A stretch of 64,000 bases of DNA from Macrothele yani. Its lineage: Eukaryota > Arthropoda > Arachnida > Araneae > Macrothelidae. Every line of letters begins with the position of its first letter. Within the stretch, counting starts at the first letter, position 1. The DNA lies in assembly GCA_039090855.1 (NCBI GenBank), contig CM077025.1:93352489-93416488 (forward strand), given 5' to 3'. Below, one piece after another: positions 51,935-62,295 of the stretch. Both the position numbers and the translations under genes were made by a program. Below the pieces are notes generated by a model. It did not search any database. It was not told the DNA's origin and was given only the letters and a program-made list of their open reading frames with translations.

Positions 51935-52900
51935 TGTTCAATAAGTAGTGTGACTTTCTGCCTGAAAGAGTCAAAACATAACACACTAACAAGTAATCGC
52001 CGCCAGCATTTAGACAGAGGTCCCATCGTTGCACAAGTTCTTGTATTCCTGCGGGATAGAAGGAGGCAGGCTACTGCTGCCACCAGTTTTCTACAGCTTC
52101 ACGCACTTTATCATCCGAAGTGAAACTTTTGTTTTGAGAATTTTTATCCTAAGTCCATATGTGAAAATCGCAAGGCAACAGGTCAGAACTGTATGCCGGA
52201 TGGTGAAGGACTTCCCAGCGAAAGCGGTAAAATGTTCTTTGCGTGGTAACTGTGGTATGCGACCGGGCATTATCATGCAAAACCACAATACCCTAAGTGA
52301 GGTTGCTAGGTCTTTATTAAAGTTTGTTAATATCGTTCAGCATTGATGGTTGATCCTTTTGGTATCCACACAAGATGCAATGGTCCTCGATGATAAAAGA
52401 AACAGGGTTAATATCATCGTGCCTGAGGAAATGATAAACCGTGATTTCCTCGGCGATGACGGTGATGCATGTTTCAACTGCATGCTCTGCCGTTTCGACT
52501 CTTGCTCGAAATGGAGACACCAGCTTTCGTCCCCAGCAGTGATGCGTAGTAGGAAGTCTTCACCTTCTTCATGGTAGATGCTGTAACGGTAATCGCATTC
52601 GTTGACTCATCTGTTCATCGGACAGATGTTACGGTACCCACATGGCACAGACCTTACGATATTCAAGGTGCGAATTCATGATCGTATTGAACTTTCCGAC
52701 GCCCACACCCAAACTATTTGCCAGTTCTCTGATCGTGATCCTTCGATAGACCTATACTGCAGCATCCACACGTGCAATTGTTGAATTTAATTTAGCGGCA
52801 CTTTGTTCACTTTCAAAAACTGAATTACAGCACATTGAGTAACTTTGGACGTATCCATTACACGGCTTGCTTAAACAAAGTTGCATAGTCTTTAAATCGC
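51935..52900 (-). pseudogene. mariner transposase, degraded
   Basis: Minus-strand pieces run in order: RRITIRELANSLGVGVGKFN and the YRKVCAMWVP region (second helix-turn-helix, 52650-52770), LLRITAGDESWCLHFEQESK (first catalytic Asp, near 52540), RQSMQLKHASPSSPRKSR, and a VLWFCMIMPGRIPQLPRK region where HDNARPH would be (second Asp, frame-shifted, near 52270). KAVENWWQQ and PASFYPAGIQELVQRWDLCL end it near 52020. TIR-like TTGTTCAATAAGTAG occurs at 51937. A different mariner lineage from the 49704 copy. Confidence 0.8.
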
Positions 52901-52967
52901 TTGTATCCTAGCGCCATCCACTGACAAAATTAGGAAGCGCAAACGCACTCTAGGCAAAGAGTATCAC

Positions 52968-53290
52968 TACACAGCAAAAACAGTCTTGCTGGGCCAGCAC
53001 TGAGCCATTGCTGGAAGCCAGCACTGCCAGCAATGGCCCAGCACTATGTTGCCGCTGCTGAACCGTCAATAAAATGTCCGGGCGGCCAGCAGTTCAGGCT
53101 AACAGCTGGCACCCCATCAGTTGTTATATGCCACAACAGGGCCATCAGTGGTCCATCACAGGCAGTAGCTGCCACAAAGTGGCCCTGCAAGCACGTGCCA
53201 GAAATGATGGCTAGCCTAATGTGGTCCGCTAGTGGCAGCCAGCAACCACGTGACGTAACTGGTGGCTTGCCGAATCTTGTCCGCCAATTT
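52968..53290 (+). repeat. GC-rich dispersed repeat, copy 3 (tentative)
   Basis: ACAGCAAAAACAGTCTTGCT and GGGCCAGCACTG begin a GC-rich block with degenerate GCCAGCA/TGGCC words, such as GCCAGCACTGCCAGCAATGG. It recalls the CCCAGCAAAAA start and GGTCCGTTGGTGGC core of the copies at 6927 and 54149, but alignment is weak. Confidence 0.45.
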
Positions 53291-53295
53291 CCCAG

Positions 53296-53535
53296 TAGTA
53301 GCCATAATAATAATAATAATAAAAAAAAAAAAGCGAGGACAACCGCAATTTCCCAAAGCTACAATTTTGTTTTTCTACCCTTACGAATTACCGCACTGCG
53401 CTAGGGAAATTTTCTCAACAGACAGGGAAAACGCCCGTTTGCATCTGACTGGATTTGAACTAGGGCCGTTCGCTGACCTCGCTACCGACCGGACTAATAT
53501 GCCACGCTTGAGCATATGCTTAAAGCTGTCTGTTT
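53296..53535 (-). mobile_element. tRNA-derived SINE candidate (third family)
   Basis: Read in reverse: TAGTCCGGTCGGTAGCGAGG (A-box region) and CCTAGTTCAAATCCAGTC (B box) near 53440-53500, then a body of about 120 bp and a tail of T and ATT units. The (ATT)n tail at 53307-53325 would be the 3' end of the element. Single copy here, so the family is inferred. Confidence 0.55.
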
Positions 53536-54148
53536 GGTATGCAATGTGTAATCGAATGCTTCCCTCTTTCATTTTACAATATTGCGAGGTATTTTTTCAT
53601 AAAAGTCAGTTTCATATAATTGATAAATTAATTTTTTCAACGTAACGATAGTTTTTTTTTACCTTAAGAGAACTTTACTCATTTTCAAGGCGTATACATA
53701 CTTAGAGTCGCTTTCCAAAGTTTTGTACTGTCCATGCCGTCTTAAAAAGAGATTGTTGAATAAATATATATTTACCCGGGTTCATGTCACATTCTGTTAC
53801 ATTTTTAACGTTGTGTCTTTCCTTTCCGTTATCCGAAGCTACATTTGTTTTAAAGAGTAAAATATTTTTTTTACTTCTCGTTATTTTTAGAAGCGAATTC
53901 CTTCCAGTCTTGTGTATTCAACCCATGGATGAGTACACCACATAGCGTTGGTTTTTTTATTTCAAATAATTAATACATTTTGTACGCGTATAATTCTTTT
54001 TTTTCCAACAAATGTTGTTTTAATGGTTTTCCACGATATTTGTTTCAAGCGGTTTCAAATTTTTTCTTGTTATTCATCCACTTTCCACTTCCCAAGAGTG
54101 GGTGTATTTCATGGCTGTAATCTAGTATTTCACGGCTTAATCTGATAT
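53536..54148. other. T-rich gap
   Basis: No recognised feature; many T runs. A 65-residue open frame at 53948-54145 is Phe-rich low complexity. Confidence 0.5.
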
Positions 54149-54532
54149 CTTCGTCGACATAAAAATTTCATTAGGAAATTAATTCACCTCTCCACATATG
54201 GATTTTTTTCTTAACATCCACTAAAATAACACGATGGCGATAGCGTCTTCTTCAACTAACTGGTACCATGAGAAACACAGTAAGTGTTGCTTCTGCGCAT
54301 GCGCAGTCCCGTTGCTTCCACCTGCTATTGGAGGTTGCATTGGTTGCCAGCAACGGGCCACTAGTAGCACTTGCTTGGAGGCCCACAAATTCACGGCGAT
54401 GCTGCAGGGCCATCAATGGCTCGCCAACTGATAGCGCTGCCACCAACGGACCACTACCGGGCCGTGAGCTGCAGATTTCAGGCAGCAATGACCCATCACA
54501 GTTTCCCAGCACTTGTGTTTTTGCTGGGTACT
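54149..54532 (-). repeat. GC-rich dispersed repeat, copy 2 (longest)
   Basis: On the minus strand it starts CCCAGCAAAAACACAAGTGC, has GTGGTCCGTTGGTGGCAGC and a 150-bp middle absent from the copy at 6927. It ends with ATCGCCATCGTGTTATTTTA, AATTAATTTCCTAATGAAAT and ATGTCGACGAAG. No transposase coding. It is directly followed by Tc1-A. Confidence 0.7.
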
Positions 54533-54550
54533 TGCTGAACAACCCTTATA

Positions 54551-55738
54551 CACTGAAGAGCAATTGAATTAGAGATACCTGTCTAGTAACGTGTAGCACC
54601 ACCTTTCTCCCTGATGACGGCGGCGATTCGCCTCGGCATGGACTCGACAAGACACCGGAAGCGTTCGGAAGCCATACGGATACACGACCCCTGAACAAGC
54701 TCCCACAGTTCACGAAGATTTGATGGAGGGGGGTCATCTCTCTCGATGGCATCACAGATGTGCTCGATGGGATTGAGGTCAGGTGACCTAGCTGGCCAAA
54801 GAAGCTAGGTCACGTCGGTGGAGTGTTCATCCAACCATTCGGATGGGAGCATTGTATTACTGCAGGATGAGGTCCCCAGTGCGATGTTGAAGTCTCACAA
54901 ATGGGAGCAAATGGTCGTCCAGGATATCCCGCTAACATTGACCTGTGAGAGACAATGTCACACGTACCAAGGGTCCCATTTCAGTCCACGTAAACAGTCC
55001 CCAGACGAGTATGCCACCCCCCACCAGCTTGAAGAGTACCCTGCTGGCAAGAAGGATCTATCGCTTCATGTGCTTTGCGCCTTACTCGTATCCTGCCATT
55101 CGCACGTACCAACTTGAATCTCGACTCATCAGTCCAGGCAACATTTTTCCACATGTCTAGGGTCCAGTGGCGATGTTCCCGCGCCCGTGCTAATCTTTGC
55201 ACCCTGTGATGTGCGGTCAGCAACGGTACCCTCGTGGGACGATGGCTTCTGTACCCCATAGCGAGGAAATGGTTCTGGATGGTATGGCTGCTTACATGTT
55301 TTTGTGCACCAGCGTTAAATTGCCCAGTGATTTCTTGCACTGTGGCCCGCCTATCCGTGTTACAATGCGAGATAGCTGATGCTGACCCCGCTCATCCACA
55401 CGCTGTTGTCCACGGCAGTTGGGCATTGCAGGGATGGTTTTACAGGATTTGATGTACTCACGGTGTACCCGTGACACAGTGGCTCGTGAAAATCCCAGTG
55501 CCTGCCCGATTTCCGAGATGGAGTGACCCATTCGTCAGGCCCCGACAATTTGCCTACGATCAAATGCGCTTAGATCCTTCGTCTTACCCATAATACGTCC
55601 GACTTTTACAGATTCCAGTCGCAACACTCTTTATATTGTCGGATCGCTGCATACGTCATGTGGTTTCCTTTTACAGGCCCGCCCACAGCGCCATATTTGC
55701 ATAACGCCAGCTGTTTCTAATTTAATTGCTCTTCAGTG
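54551..55738 (-). mobile_element. Tc1-A element, full length, TA-flanked
   Basis: CACTGAAGAGCAATTGAATT at the left and AATTTAATTGCTCTTCAGTG at the right are inverted repeats; TA lies at 54549-54550 and 55739-55740. The length of 1188 bp is short but complete for Tc1. The copy at 1-627 belongs to the same family. Confidence 0.95.
54583..55591 (-). pseudogene. Tc1-A transposase, frameshifted
   Basis: The start at 55591 reads MGKTKDLSAFDRRQIVGA, followed by MGHSISEIGQALGFSRATVS (helix-turn-helix). After a frame change, 54981-55340 carries QEITGQFNAGAQKHVSSHTI, WTLDMWKNVAWTDESRFKLV (first Asp) and GRIRVRRKAHEA. Downstream the second-Asp block reads SCSNTMLPSEWLDEHS, so the QDNAPWH residues seen in the 1-627 copy are deleted. 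PWPARSPDLNPIEHICD (Glu) and SERFRCLVESMPRRIAAVI end it at 54583. Inactive. Confidence 0.88.
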
Positions 55739-55740
55739 TA

Positions 55741-56245
55741 CATGAACTTCATTCTATGTAAAATTATATCATTCAAACTATTTGAATGGACTTATGTCTA
55801 TACGTTTATTTGACTATTTTGAGTTTTGTATCAATCTTATAAAAACTATTTTAAGAAGTTGTGCAAGATTTCATGTTTATTACATTAAAAAAAACTGTAC
55901 CTTTGAACTAGGTAGTAAATTCGAAGAAGATATTGTTTTATGTTGGTTCCATTTGTTTAGAATCCATTGAGAGTTCTACTACTTTTGTTCAGTTCGTTTT
56001 TTTCATTAAATTCTTTCTTAAAGTGAAATTATTCGACTTGGAATATTCCTGTTCATACAAATAGCATACGGCTATTCCATGCTTTCTATATGCTCAGTGT
56101 ATACTAATTTTATCGCAACAGATATTCTTTCTAGTACCGAATCGCAATGAAATTTCAATACAAAATTGAAATGTAGGTTTGTTCGCATGTGCTGCCCCCT
56201 ATGAGTAACATTAAATTTTTTTTTCAGAAGAAATATCCTATTGTT
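55741..56245. other. A+T-rich gap
   Basis: No recognised feature. Confidence 0.5.
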
Positions 56246-56372
56246 TTTTATTGGAGGTGTAACGACCACCGTCAACAACTCAGTGGGCTATAAGCAGTCG
56301 CCCGTCCCTAATTTAGGGCCACTGGTTCCAGGGAAGGGAGACAGGATTCGAACCCGAACCCATCGCGGACGA
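56246..56372 (-). mobile_element. SINE-1 copy with internal deletion
   Basis: GGAGGTGTAACGACCACCGT, GGGCTATAAGCAGTCGCCC and CACTGGTTCCAGGGAAGGG run straight into GGATTCGAACCCGAACCC (B box), skipping the middle of the element. The A-box end is missing. Confidence 0.9.
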
Positions 56373-56649
56373 AAGTAATATTATGCATGATGGTATTTTA
56401 TGGCCATTTTATATTTAATTCCCATGAAAATCATCCTTCAGATTTATCGTATGTTTCCTTATGAAACTGGATAATTATGGTACAAGTCATTACATTCTTT
56501 GTTAATATTCGGCATGTGTCAGCTGTTGATCTCATTTTGAAACGAAATTGTACCCAATTTTGCATTGTAATTGAGGACAACGTGCCACCTCAGTTTCGTT
56601 CTCAAAAATCTGTTCTCCTTATATTTAACCACTGATACCAGCATTTCTA

Positions 56650-56757
56650 ACGACTACAAGCCGTTGCCTGTCTAATTTTGGGTTACTAGTTGCAAGGTAG
56701 AAAGAAACAGAACCGACGCATTAAGACAATCACAACAGCTGTGCCTCATGACATCTA
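56650..56757 (-). mobile_element. SINE-1 copy, heavily degraded
   Basis: AACGACTACAAGCCGTTGCC, CTAATTTTGGGTTACTAG and AAGACAATCACAACAGCTGT followed by GCCTCATGAC keep the SINE-1 order in reverse. Confidence 0.6.
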
Positions 56758-56759
56758 TC

Positions 56760-58108
56760 CAGAAGCCAACACGACTGTGACCGCGGTGTCGAGGACACTA
56801 GCTTTACAGGAAAACCTTGGTTAATTCTGATGGATGCCAGTGGGAAATTCTTTTAACACTTTTAGCGGGAAGAAAATTTCCATTGGCTGCTAAAAGCAAG
56901 AAGGAAAATTAATGATGCTTCAAGAAGCATCAGTCAGTCTCTTTATTTCCTTTCGATAACCACTTAATCTACAAACCCAGATTTACTGTTTAAATTACAT
57001 TTAGGTTGTTTCCTGATGTTCTGCTTTTAAGAGCAAACGACAAGGGAGATCGATTTCACATAAATATTAACACTCCCTCACATCGTTTAATAAAGATCTC
57101 AGCTCCGAGGTAGCTGCGAATTTTCTTCTAGCGATTAATACCGCTGATTACCGTCTCATTGGTTTAGATCAATCAGGAGCAGTTTCCGGGATATTTTGCT
57201 CTTATCCTTCATTAAATGATGTACCTTGTTTCTGTGCGCCGAACTCTTTATCGCTGCTTCACATGATTTACTAAGGTCTTATCATGAATAATGCAGAAAG
57301 TTCAAGGGGAGCGCTGTTTCACGAAAAAGTGAAAATAAATTCTCGTTTTAGCCAACGGTCTGCACAGGGCGTCGCATTTATGCATCACGGAAACATTCGT
57401 AGCGTTTCCAGATCAATGTTTGAAAGGTATCTGAACGAGGAAAGCATATGGATTCCACTTCTGAAAAAAATAATACCTCCGATTCACTACGAAAACTTTT
57501 TACTCTGTCAGACGGAGGAAAATATACGTAAAATTTCAGACATGCACTGAGTCTCTCCTATCATTTGTCCATCGGTCATTCCATGTGTCAGTCTATCTGA
57601 AAAAAAAATACGCCCGCTTCTACAGATTGAATCGAAGAAACTTTTTCTGGGTTTTCTAAAAGAAAGCGCATGAACAAGGTTATGTCCTTCTGTTTATCCA
57701 TCGCTCTGAAAGATGTCCACAGCCTCTTCAATGAGATTGAAGAAATTTTGGAATTTTAAAAGGTAAGCATGCATATAAGATTATCTATATTCTGTCCTTC
57801 TGTTTGTTCATCAGTCACTTTTTCTCTTCATCTTTCTGTCTGCAGAAGCTGTATTTTTGCTTCTGAAAGTCTTATTGTAAACTGGGAGCTATTTTCATGT
57901 TTGATAGTAAACATGTAGAGAAATTTTAGGACATGCCTGCCTCTCCGCATTCGTTCAAACATTCGCTTCTCTAGACGAGCAGAAACGCTGTATCAATCTG
58001 CCCATCTACAGAACCCATATCTCAAACTGTAACGATCCATTTCAAACATTTCTTGTATGTGTGTTATCGCTTCTTTAAAATTATAGATAGACTGACTCGT
58101 GGCATAAT
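56760..58108. other. Non-coding stretch with one unassigned open frame
   Basis: A plus-strand frame from ATG 57284 to 57550 encodes 88 residues (MNNAESSRGALFHEKVKINS and onward) without a domain I recognise, signal peptide or neighbour context. It is within chance length for this composition. The rest shows scattered TCTGTCCTTCTGTTT words but no defined repeat. Confidence 0.4.
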
Positions 58109-58251
58109 ACAGTGCCGTCTTAAATCATGAACATAATACTTCACCAATCAGACGTACAGTGCTGTCTTAGATCTTCAGCAAAATATTTCACCAATCAGAC
58201 GTACAGTGCTGTCGTCTAAGATCTTCAGCATTATATTACACCAATCAGAGT
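58109..58251. repeat. 47-bp tandem repeat, three copies
   Basis: TACAGTGCYGTCTTARATC to TTCACCAATCAGACG repeats at 58109, 58156 and 58203, with 47, 47 and 49 bp. The third copy has a two-base insertion (TCGTCTAAG). Confidence 0.9.
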
Positions 58252-58589
58252 TCCAGAAAAAAAAACTTCTTTAATTTTACCTTTCAAAGAAGAGGCACAT
58301 TTTTTTCAGACAGGTGAAAAAGTTTAGTTTGTAAGAAGAGACATGCCAATGATCGAAGAGAAAGACGTTCTAAGCTAAAATTCTGTACATATACACGCTT
58401 TCCTTTTGCAGGCCGATTAATATTATTTCAATCTGAGTTTCTGAACAGAAGCTGGGGTTTCTGCAGACGACACCTAGCTGAACTGACTTACGGGTGAACA
58501 GAGAACAAGCTATGTCGAAAATCTAGTGGGTATGATTTCGCCTGTTGTTCGCCTAAAGGATTTTTCACCCTGACTTTTAGTGTAGCGTT
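58252..58589. other. Non-coding gap
   Basis: No feature was recognised between the two tandem arrays. Confidence 0.5.
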
Positions 58590-59108
58590 GATATCCTTAC
58601 CTACACTACAAATATCTTTACGTATATTTTTACCTACGCATATATATCTTTACAGATATCTTTACCTATATTTTTACTACCTACGCGTATATATCTTTAC
58701 CTACACGTATATATCTTTACCTACACGTAGATATATTTACATACGTGTAGATATATTTACAGATATCTTTACCTACACGTAGATATAGTTACAGATGTCT
58801 TTACCTACACGTAGATATCTTTAACATACGCGTGGATATCTTTACAGATATCTTTACATACGCGTAGATATCTTTACAGATATTTTTACCTAACGTAGAT
58901 ACCTTTACATACGCGTGGATATCTTGACAGATTTCTTTACCTACGCGTAGGCCTAGATATCTTTTCCTAACGTAGATATCTTTACATACGCGTAGATATC
59001 TTTACAGATATCTTTACCTAACGTAAATATCTTTACATACGCGTGGATATCTTTACAGATATTTTAACTTACCGTAGATATCTTTACAGATATTTTTACC
59101 TACGCTAC
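58590..59108. repeat. Degenerate satellite of TACGCGTA and AGATATCTTTAC words
   Basis: About 520 bp consist of alternating 20-bp (AGATATCTTTACATACGCGT) and 12-bp (AGATATCTTTAC) words, often giving a 32-34-bp period. TACGCGTA and AGATATCT are self-complementary, so single strands can fold and duplexes could extrude. The plus-strand open frame inside is low-complexity Tyr/Ile/Leu/Thr and is not a gene. Confidence 0.9.
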
Positions 59109-59149
59109 AAAAGATCTGTTTGAAAGACTTTATACCTCTGACAATTCTG

Positions 59150-59352
59150 TGCGACCGAATGACCAGATAGGTTTCTGGTGAGTCGTCCGAGTTCGTCCCC
59201 GGTTCAGGTCTCTGGTCAGGCATGAGTGATATGACTGTTCTACTTGGCTAGATATTTTCCCTTTCTGGAACCAGAGGCCTTGAATTAGGGACGGGCGAAT
59301 GCTTATGGCCCTTAGACTTGTTCCTGGTGGTTATTAAACCCTGAAAAAAGAC
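59150..59352 (+). mobile_element. SINE-1 copy, diverged
   Basis: GTCCCCGGTTCAGGTCTC (B-box region), AGGCATGAGTGATATGACTG, TTTCTGGAACCAGAGGCCTT, GAATTAGGGACGGGCGAATG and TGGTGGTTATTAAACCCTGA match SINE-1 in order. The A box is eroded. Confidence 0.75.
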
Positions 59353-60029
59353 AAAATGCTGCTGAATATTTTAATCTGTGTTGTAAAATTGGCGGAACTG
59401 ACATTGTAAGTACGAGAATAGGATAATTTCGAACTACTACCGCCTCTGAAGTTCTTTTACAGCATGATATATTGTTACTAGCTTTCTTCTTAGATATTTA
59501 AAGCAACATAGCATATTGCCGTTTCCGGCGGTGAACGCGCACTCATATCTTCCTTCTCCGGAGTCTGATGTTCTTTCAAATGAAGTAAGCCACAAAGGCT
59601 TATCGCTGCCAATCGACGTTTTGACTCATGCTTTACCTTAGTGGTACGTAACATATTCTTCCATCCTTGAGAAAGAAATGTGGGCGGCACGAAATCCCAT
59701 GTTTCGAGTTCGGCGAGAAAACATGCTTGAAAGAACTCGCTGTAGAAGAAGGATTTCTTATTAATTCCGGACGATGTGTGGAAGAATCATTACACATTAT
59801 TTTCAACCATCTTGGTCAGGAAATTCATTTTACAGTCGGGGATCACTGTAGTGAACGCCCTTCTTTCCAGTAGTTGTATGCAAACATACGTCTTTCTCTC
59901 CTGTGTCGGATGTTCTCCCAATTAAACAAAGCCGGTAAGGCTTATCACTGCAACTTGTAGTTTTGGCCCATTCGTCACCTCTGATTTTTGTGTGACTTTC
60001 CTGTCGGGCACTCTAGCCCCAATCTCGTA
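59353..60029. other. Stretch with a diverged direct repeat
   Basis: About 110 bp near 59530-59640 (GTGAACGCGCACTC, GGCTTATCGCTGC, TTTGACTCATGC) recur in diverged form near 59850-59990 (GTGAACGCCCTTC, GGCTTATCACTGC, TTTGGCCCATTC). Small open frames across them show no motif. Nature unknown. Confidence 0.5.
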
Positions 60030-60040
60030 GCTTCCTATTT

Positions 60041-60262
60041 TTTTTTTTTTTTTGATTGGAGGTTTAACGACCACCGTGAGCAACTCAATGGGCTATAAGC
60101 AGTCGCCCGTCCCTAATTTAGGGTCACTGGTTCCAGGGAAGGGAGAGAGCCAGTGCCGTAAGACAAACACAACATCCATGCCCGACCGGGATTCGAACCC
60201 AGACCCCTTACGGACGAATGATCACAGGCCAGCGCCTTAGACCACTGCGCCACCGGGGTGGC
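60041..60262 (-). mobile_element. SINE-1 copy, full length, 11-bp target-site duplication
   Basis: GCTTCCTATTT at 60030-60040 and 60263-60273 flanks the element. The T run (tail) is followed by GGAGGTTTAACGACCACCGT, GGGCTATAAGCAGTCGCC, GGGTCACTGGTTCCAGGGAA, GGGATTCGAACCCAGACCCC (B box) and CCTTAGACCACTGCGCCACC (A box). It is nearly identical to the copy at 5896, so both are among the youngest. Confidence 0.96.
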
Positions 60263-60436
60263 GCTTCCTATTTGTAAGGGCTGTTTAAGACCTGAGGGTC
60301 AGACGCACTCCCTTCGTAACATCCTCTACATAAATCGCTAATCTCTCACACAGTATGTATGTAATTAAATGCTGAGGGTGTTATAACGTTTTCGCAACGA
60401 ACTGATTCATAACCATCTGTAAGTGATAGTCAAATA

Positions 60437-61813
60437 CACTGACGGACAATGAAATTTGCGCACCTATATGAAAACATGCTACAACCGCGAAACTTTGCAA
60501 ATATCTAGAGTGCGTGCTGCTACGCAAATGATCCATGTTTGGTGCGAGTATGCATGACCGCACACCCCTGGTGGCGCTGCAAGAATGAACCGACAGCCTT
60601 ATGAACCGGCGTGTAGTCGATGACCCATGAAAGCGAAAAGCACCGGCCAACGCAAACAAGAGTACAGAGCGACAAGAATTCTAAGTAGACGCCAGAGACG
60701 TTGATTTACGCAATTTACAGACCTTGAGAGAGTCGGGATCATCGGGTTGAAAACCGCAGGGTGGTCGGCGCGCCTTATAGCCCGCCACGTGGATCGTTCT
60801 GACCATACCTTCCGACTGTATTGAGAGCAGTGGACACGTGACGGCACTTCCACATGGCGAAACGGTTCCGAACGGACCAGAAGGACCACCGGAGCAGAGG
60901 ATCTACGGATCGTGCACGAGGCCCGAACGGATCAGACGGGGCCTTAGCACACTATACAGACAGATGTAGCGGCTCCTGTGGGATCACGAACCATTTCCCA
61001 ACGCATCTGCGAAGCGAATATGCGATCACCGAGCCTCTTACGTGTGCTGTCATTAATTTCCGGAACATCACCGGTTCCGTGTGCATTGGCCCCAGGCTAG
61101 AGCGATGTGGAACACCACAGACTGGTGACTTGTGGTGTTTAGCAATGTGTGCCGCTTCGTTTTGGAGAAAAATTATCATCGTGTCCGGGTGTGGAGGTCC
61201 CCAGGTCAACGGCACAATCCCAACCTCGTTATCAAGAGCCACACCTCCCCCACTGCAGACATTATGGTCTGGGGAGCCATTGGCTACGATAGTCGATCAG
61301 TTCTATTAGTGGTACGTGGATCACTAACGGGCCACCGGTATGTGGATGAGATCCTACGGCCACATGTGCTCCCATTCATGGCCGGGATTCCAGGTGTGCT
61401 ATACTAGCAACATAAAGCCAGGTCGCACACGGATAGGGTTTCCCAGGACTGCCTACTTCATGTTCAGACATTTCCACGGCCTGAACGCTCCCCGGACATG
61501 TCCCATGTCGAGCATGTGTGGGACCAGTAGAAACCCGGCTACCGCCGGGCATCACAATCCGAGACTGCCGCAGAACAACATTAGGCGTCTATTCGCCTCC
61601 AGGCCGGACCGCATTGTGGCATGTACCACCGTACGAGGCGGTGCGACGTGCTATTGAAGATGACCGAACTACGTGCCACAGATCCATATGTAATTGTCCT
61701 GCAGCTCTGTTTTTGCCATCATGTGTATCATTCATCTGTATCATTACGTCCATAAAATTCCAGTTCAATCAGATGCTTCTTTCTTTGTGCGTAAATTTCA
61801 TTGTCCGTGAGTG
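60437..61813 (+). mobile_element. Tc1-C element, full length
   Basis: The left end CACTGACGGACAATGAAATT after TA (60435-60436) and the right end AAATTTCATTGTCCGTGAGTG are inverted repeats. The base pair after the right end is AA rather than TA, so the right target site is mutated. It is 1377 bp long with a broken transposase on the plus strand. Confidence 0.9.
60700..61662 (+). pseudogene. Tc1-C transposase, frameshifted
   Basis: GIIGLKTAGWSARLIARHVD and RSDHTFRLYSEQWTRDG (helix-turn-helix, 60735-60840) are followed by RIVHEARTDQTG and VAAPVGSRTISQRI. After a frame change, 61132-61407 carries SNVCRFVLEKNYHRVRVWRS (first-Asp block degenerate), HTSPTADIMVWGAIGYDSRS and HVLPFMAGIPGVLY, then a stop. 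Remnants of the second-Asp region follow (QHKARSHTDRVSQ, Asp lost). RSPDMSHVEHVWDQ carries the Glu near 61490-61530. Inactive. Confidence 0.82.
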
Positions 61814-62295
61814 AAGATGTTATAGGCAGATTGGCGCTAAATCAGTCATCCGATGGGACATGCCTTAGGAAACTTGAAGTTGCATCGTCCTGGAACAGGC
61901 ATCGAACCGCATTCCCCGATTTACGTTCGAATATCATGCCTTTACACCTCCGACAACAAGGAACCTCCAAGTAAGAGAGATGCCGGTGCGATCCCAGTTC
62001 CAGGACGATGTGATATTCAAGTTTTTTGAAGGATGTCCACTTGAATGATTGATTTGCCACCCATCAGCTTGTGACATCTACTTAAATCCCATTTATTGGT
62101 GAAGTGTTTCTTCCGGGGATTCGCTTTCTGCTTCCGTGCTGCTGAACTGAAGGGACATGCATGCTTCTGTTTGCATCTGAGTGCCAAAACACATCCTCCG
62201 TTGCTTGAAGGTTCTTTGTTCTGGGTGGAGTAACGGTGACATACTCAGACGCAAAGCAATTAACGCGAGTTTGATTTTCGTTCCATTACGATGTA
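61814..62295. other. Stretch with an inverted repeat and tRNA-like boxes
   Basis: CTTGAAGTTGCATCGTCCTG at 61873 pairs with CAGGACGATGTGATATTCAAG ending at 62021 (arms of about 24 bp, about 100 bp apart). Between and beside them, read in reverse, GGAGGTGTAAAGGCATG and GCGGTTCGATGCCTG resemble A and B boxes. A degraded tRNA-related repeat is likely but its limits are not clear. No coding. Confidence 0.5.

Noticed and set aside
57284..57550. 88-codon open frame as a small host gene
   Set aside because: No domain, splice or promoter context; the length is within chance for this region. Recorded only as unassigned.
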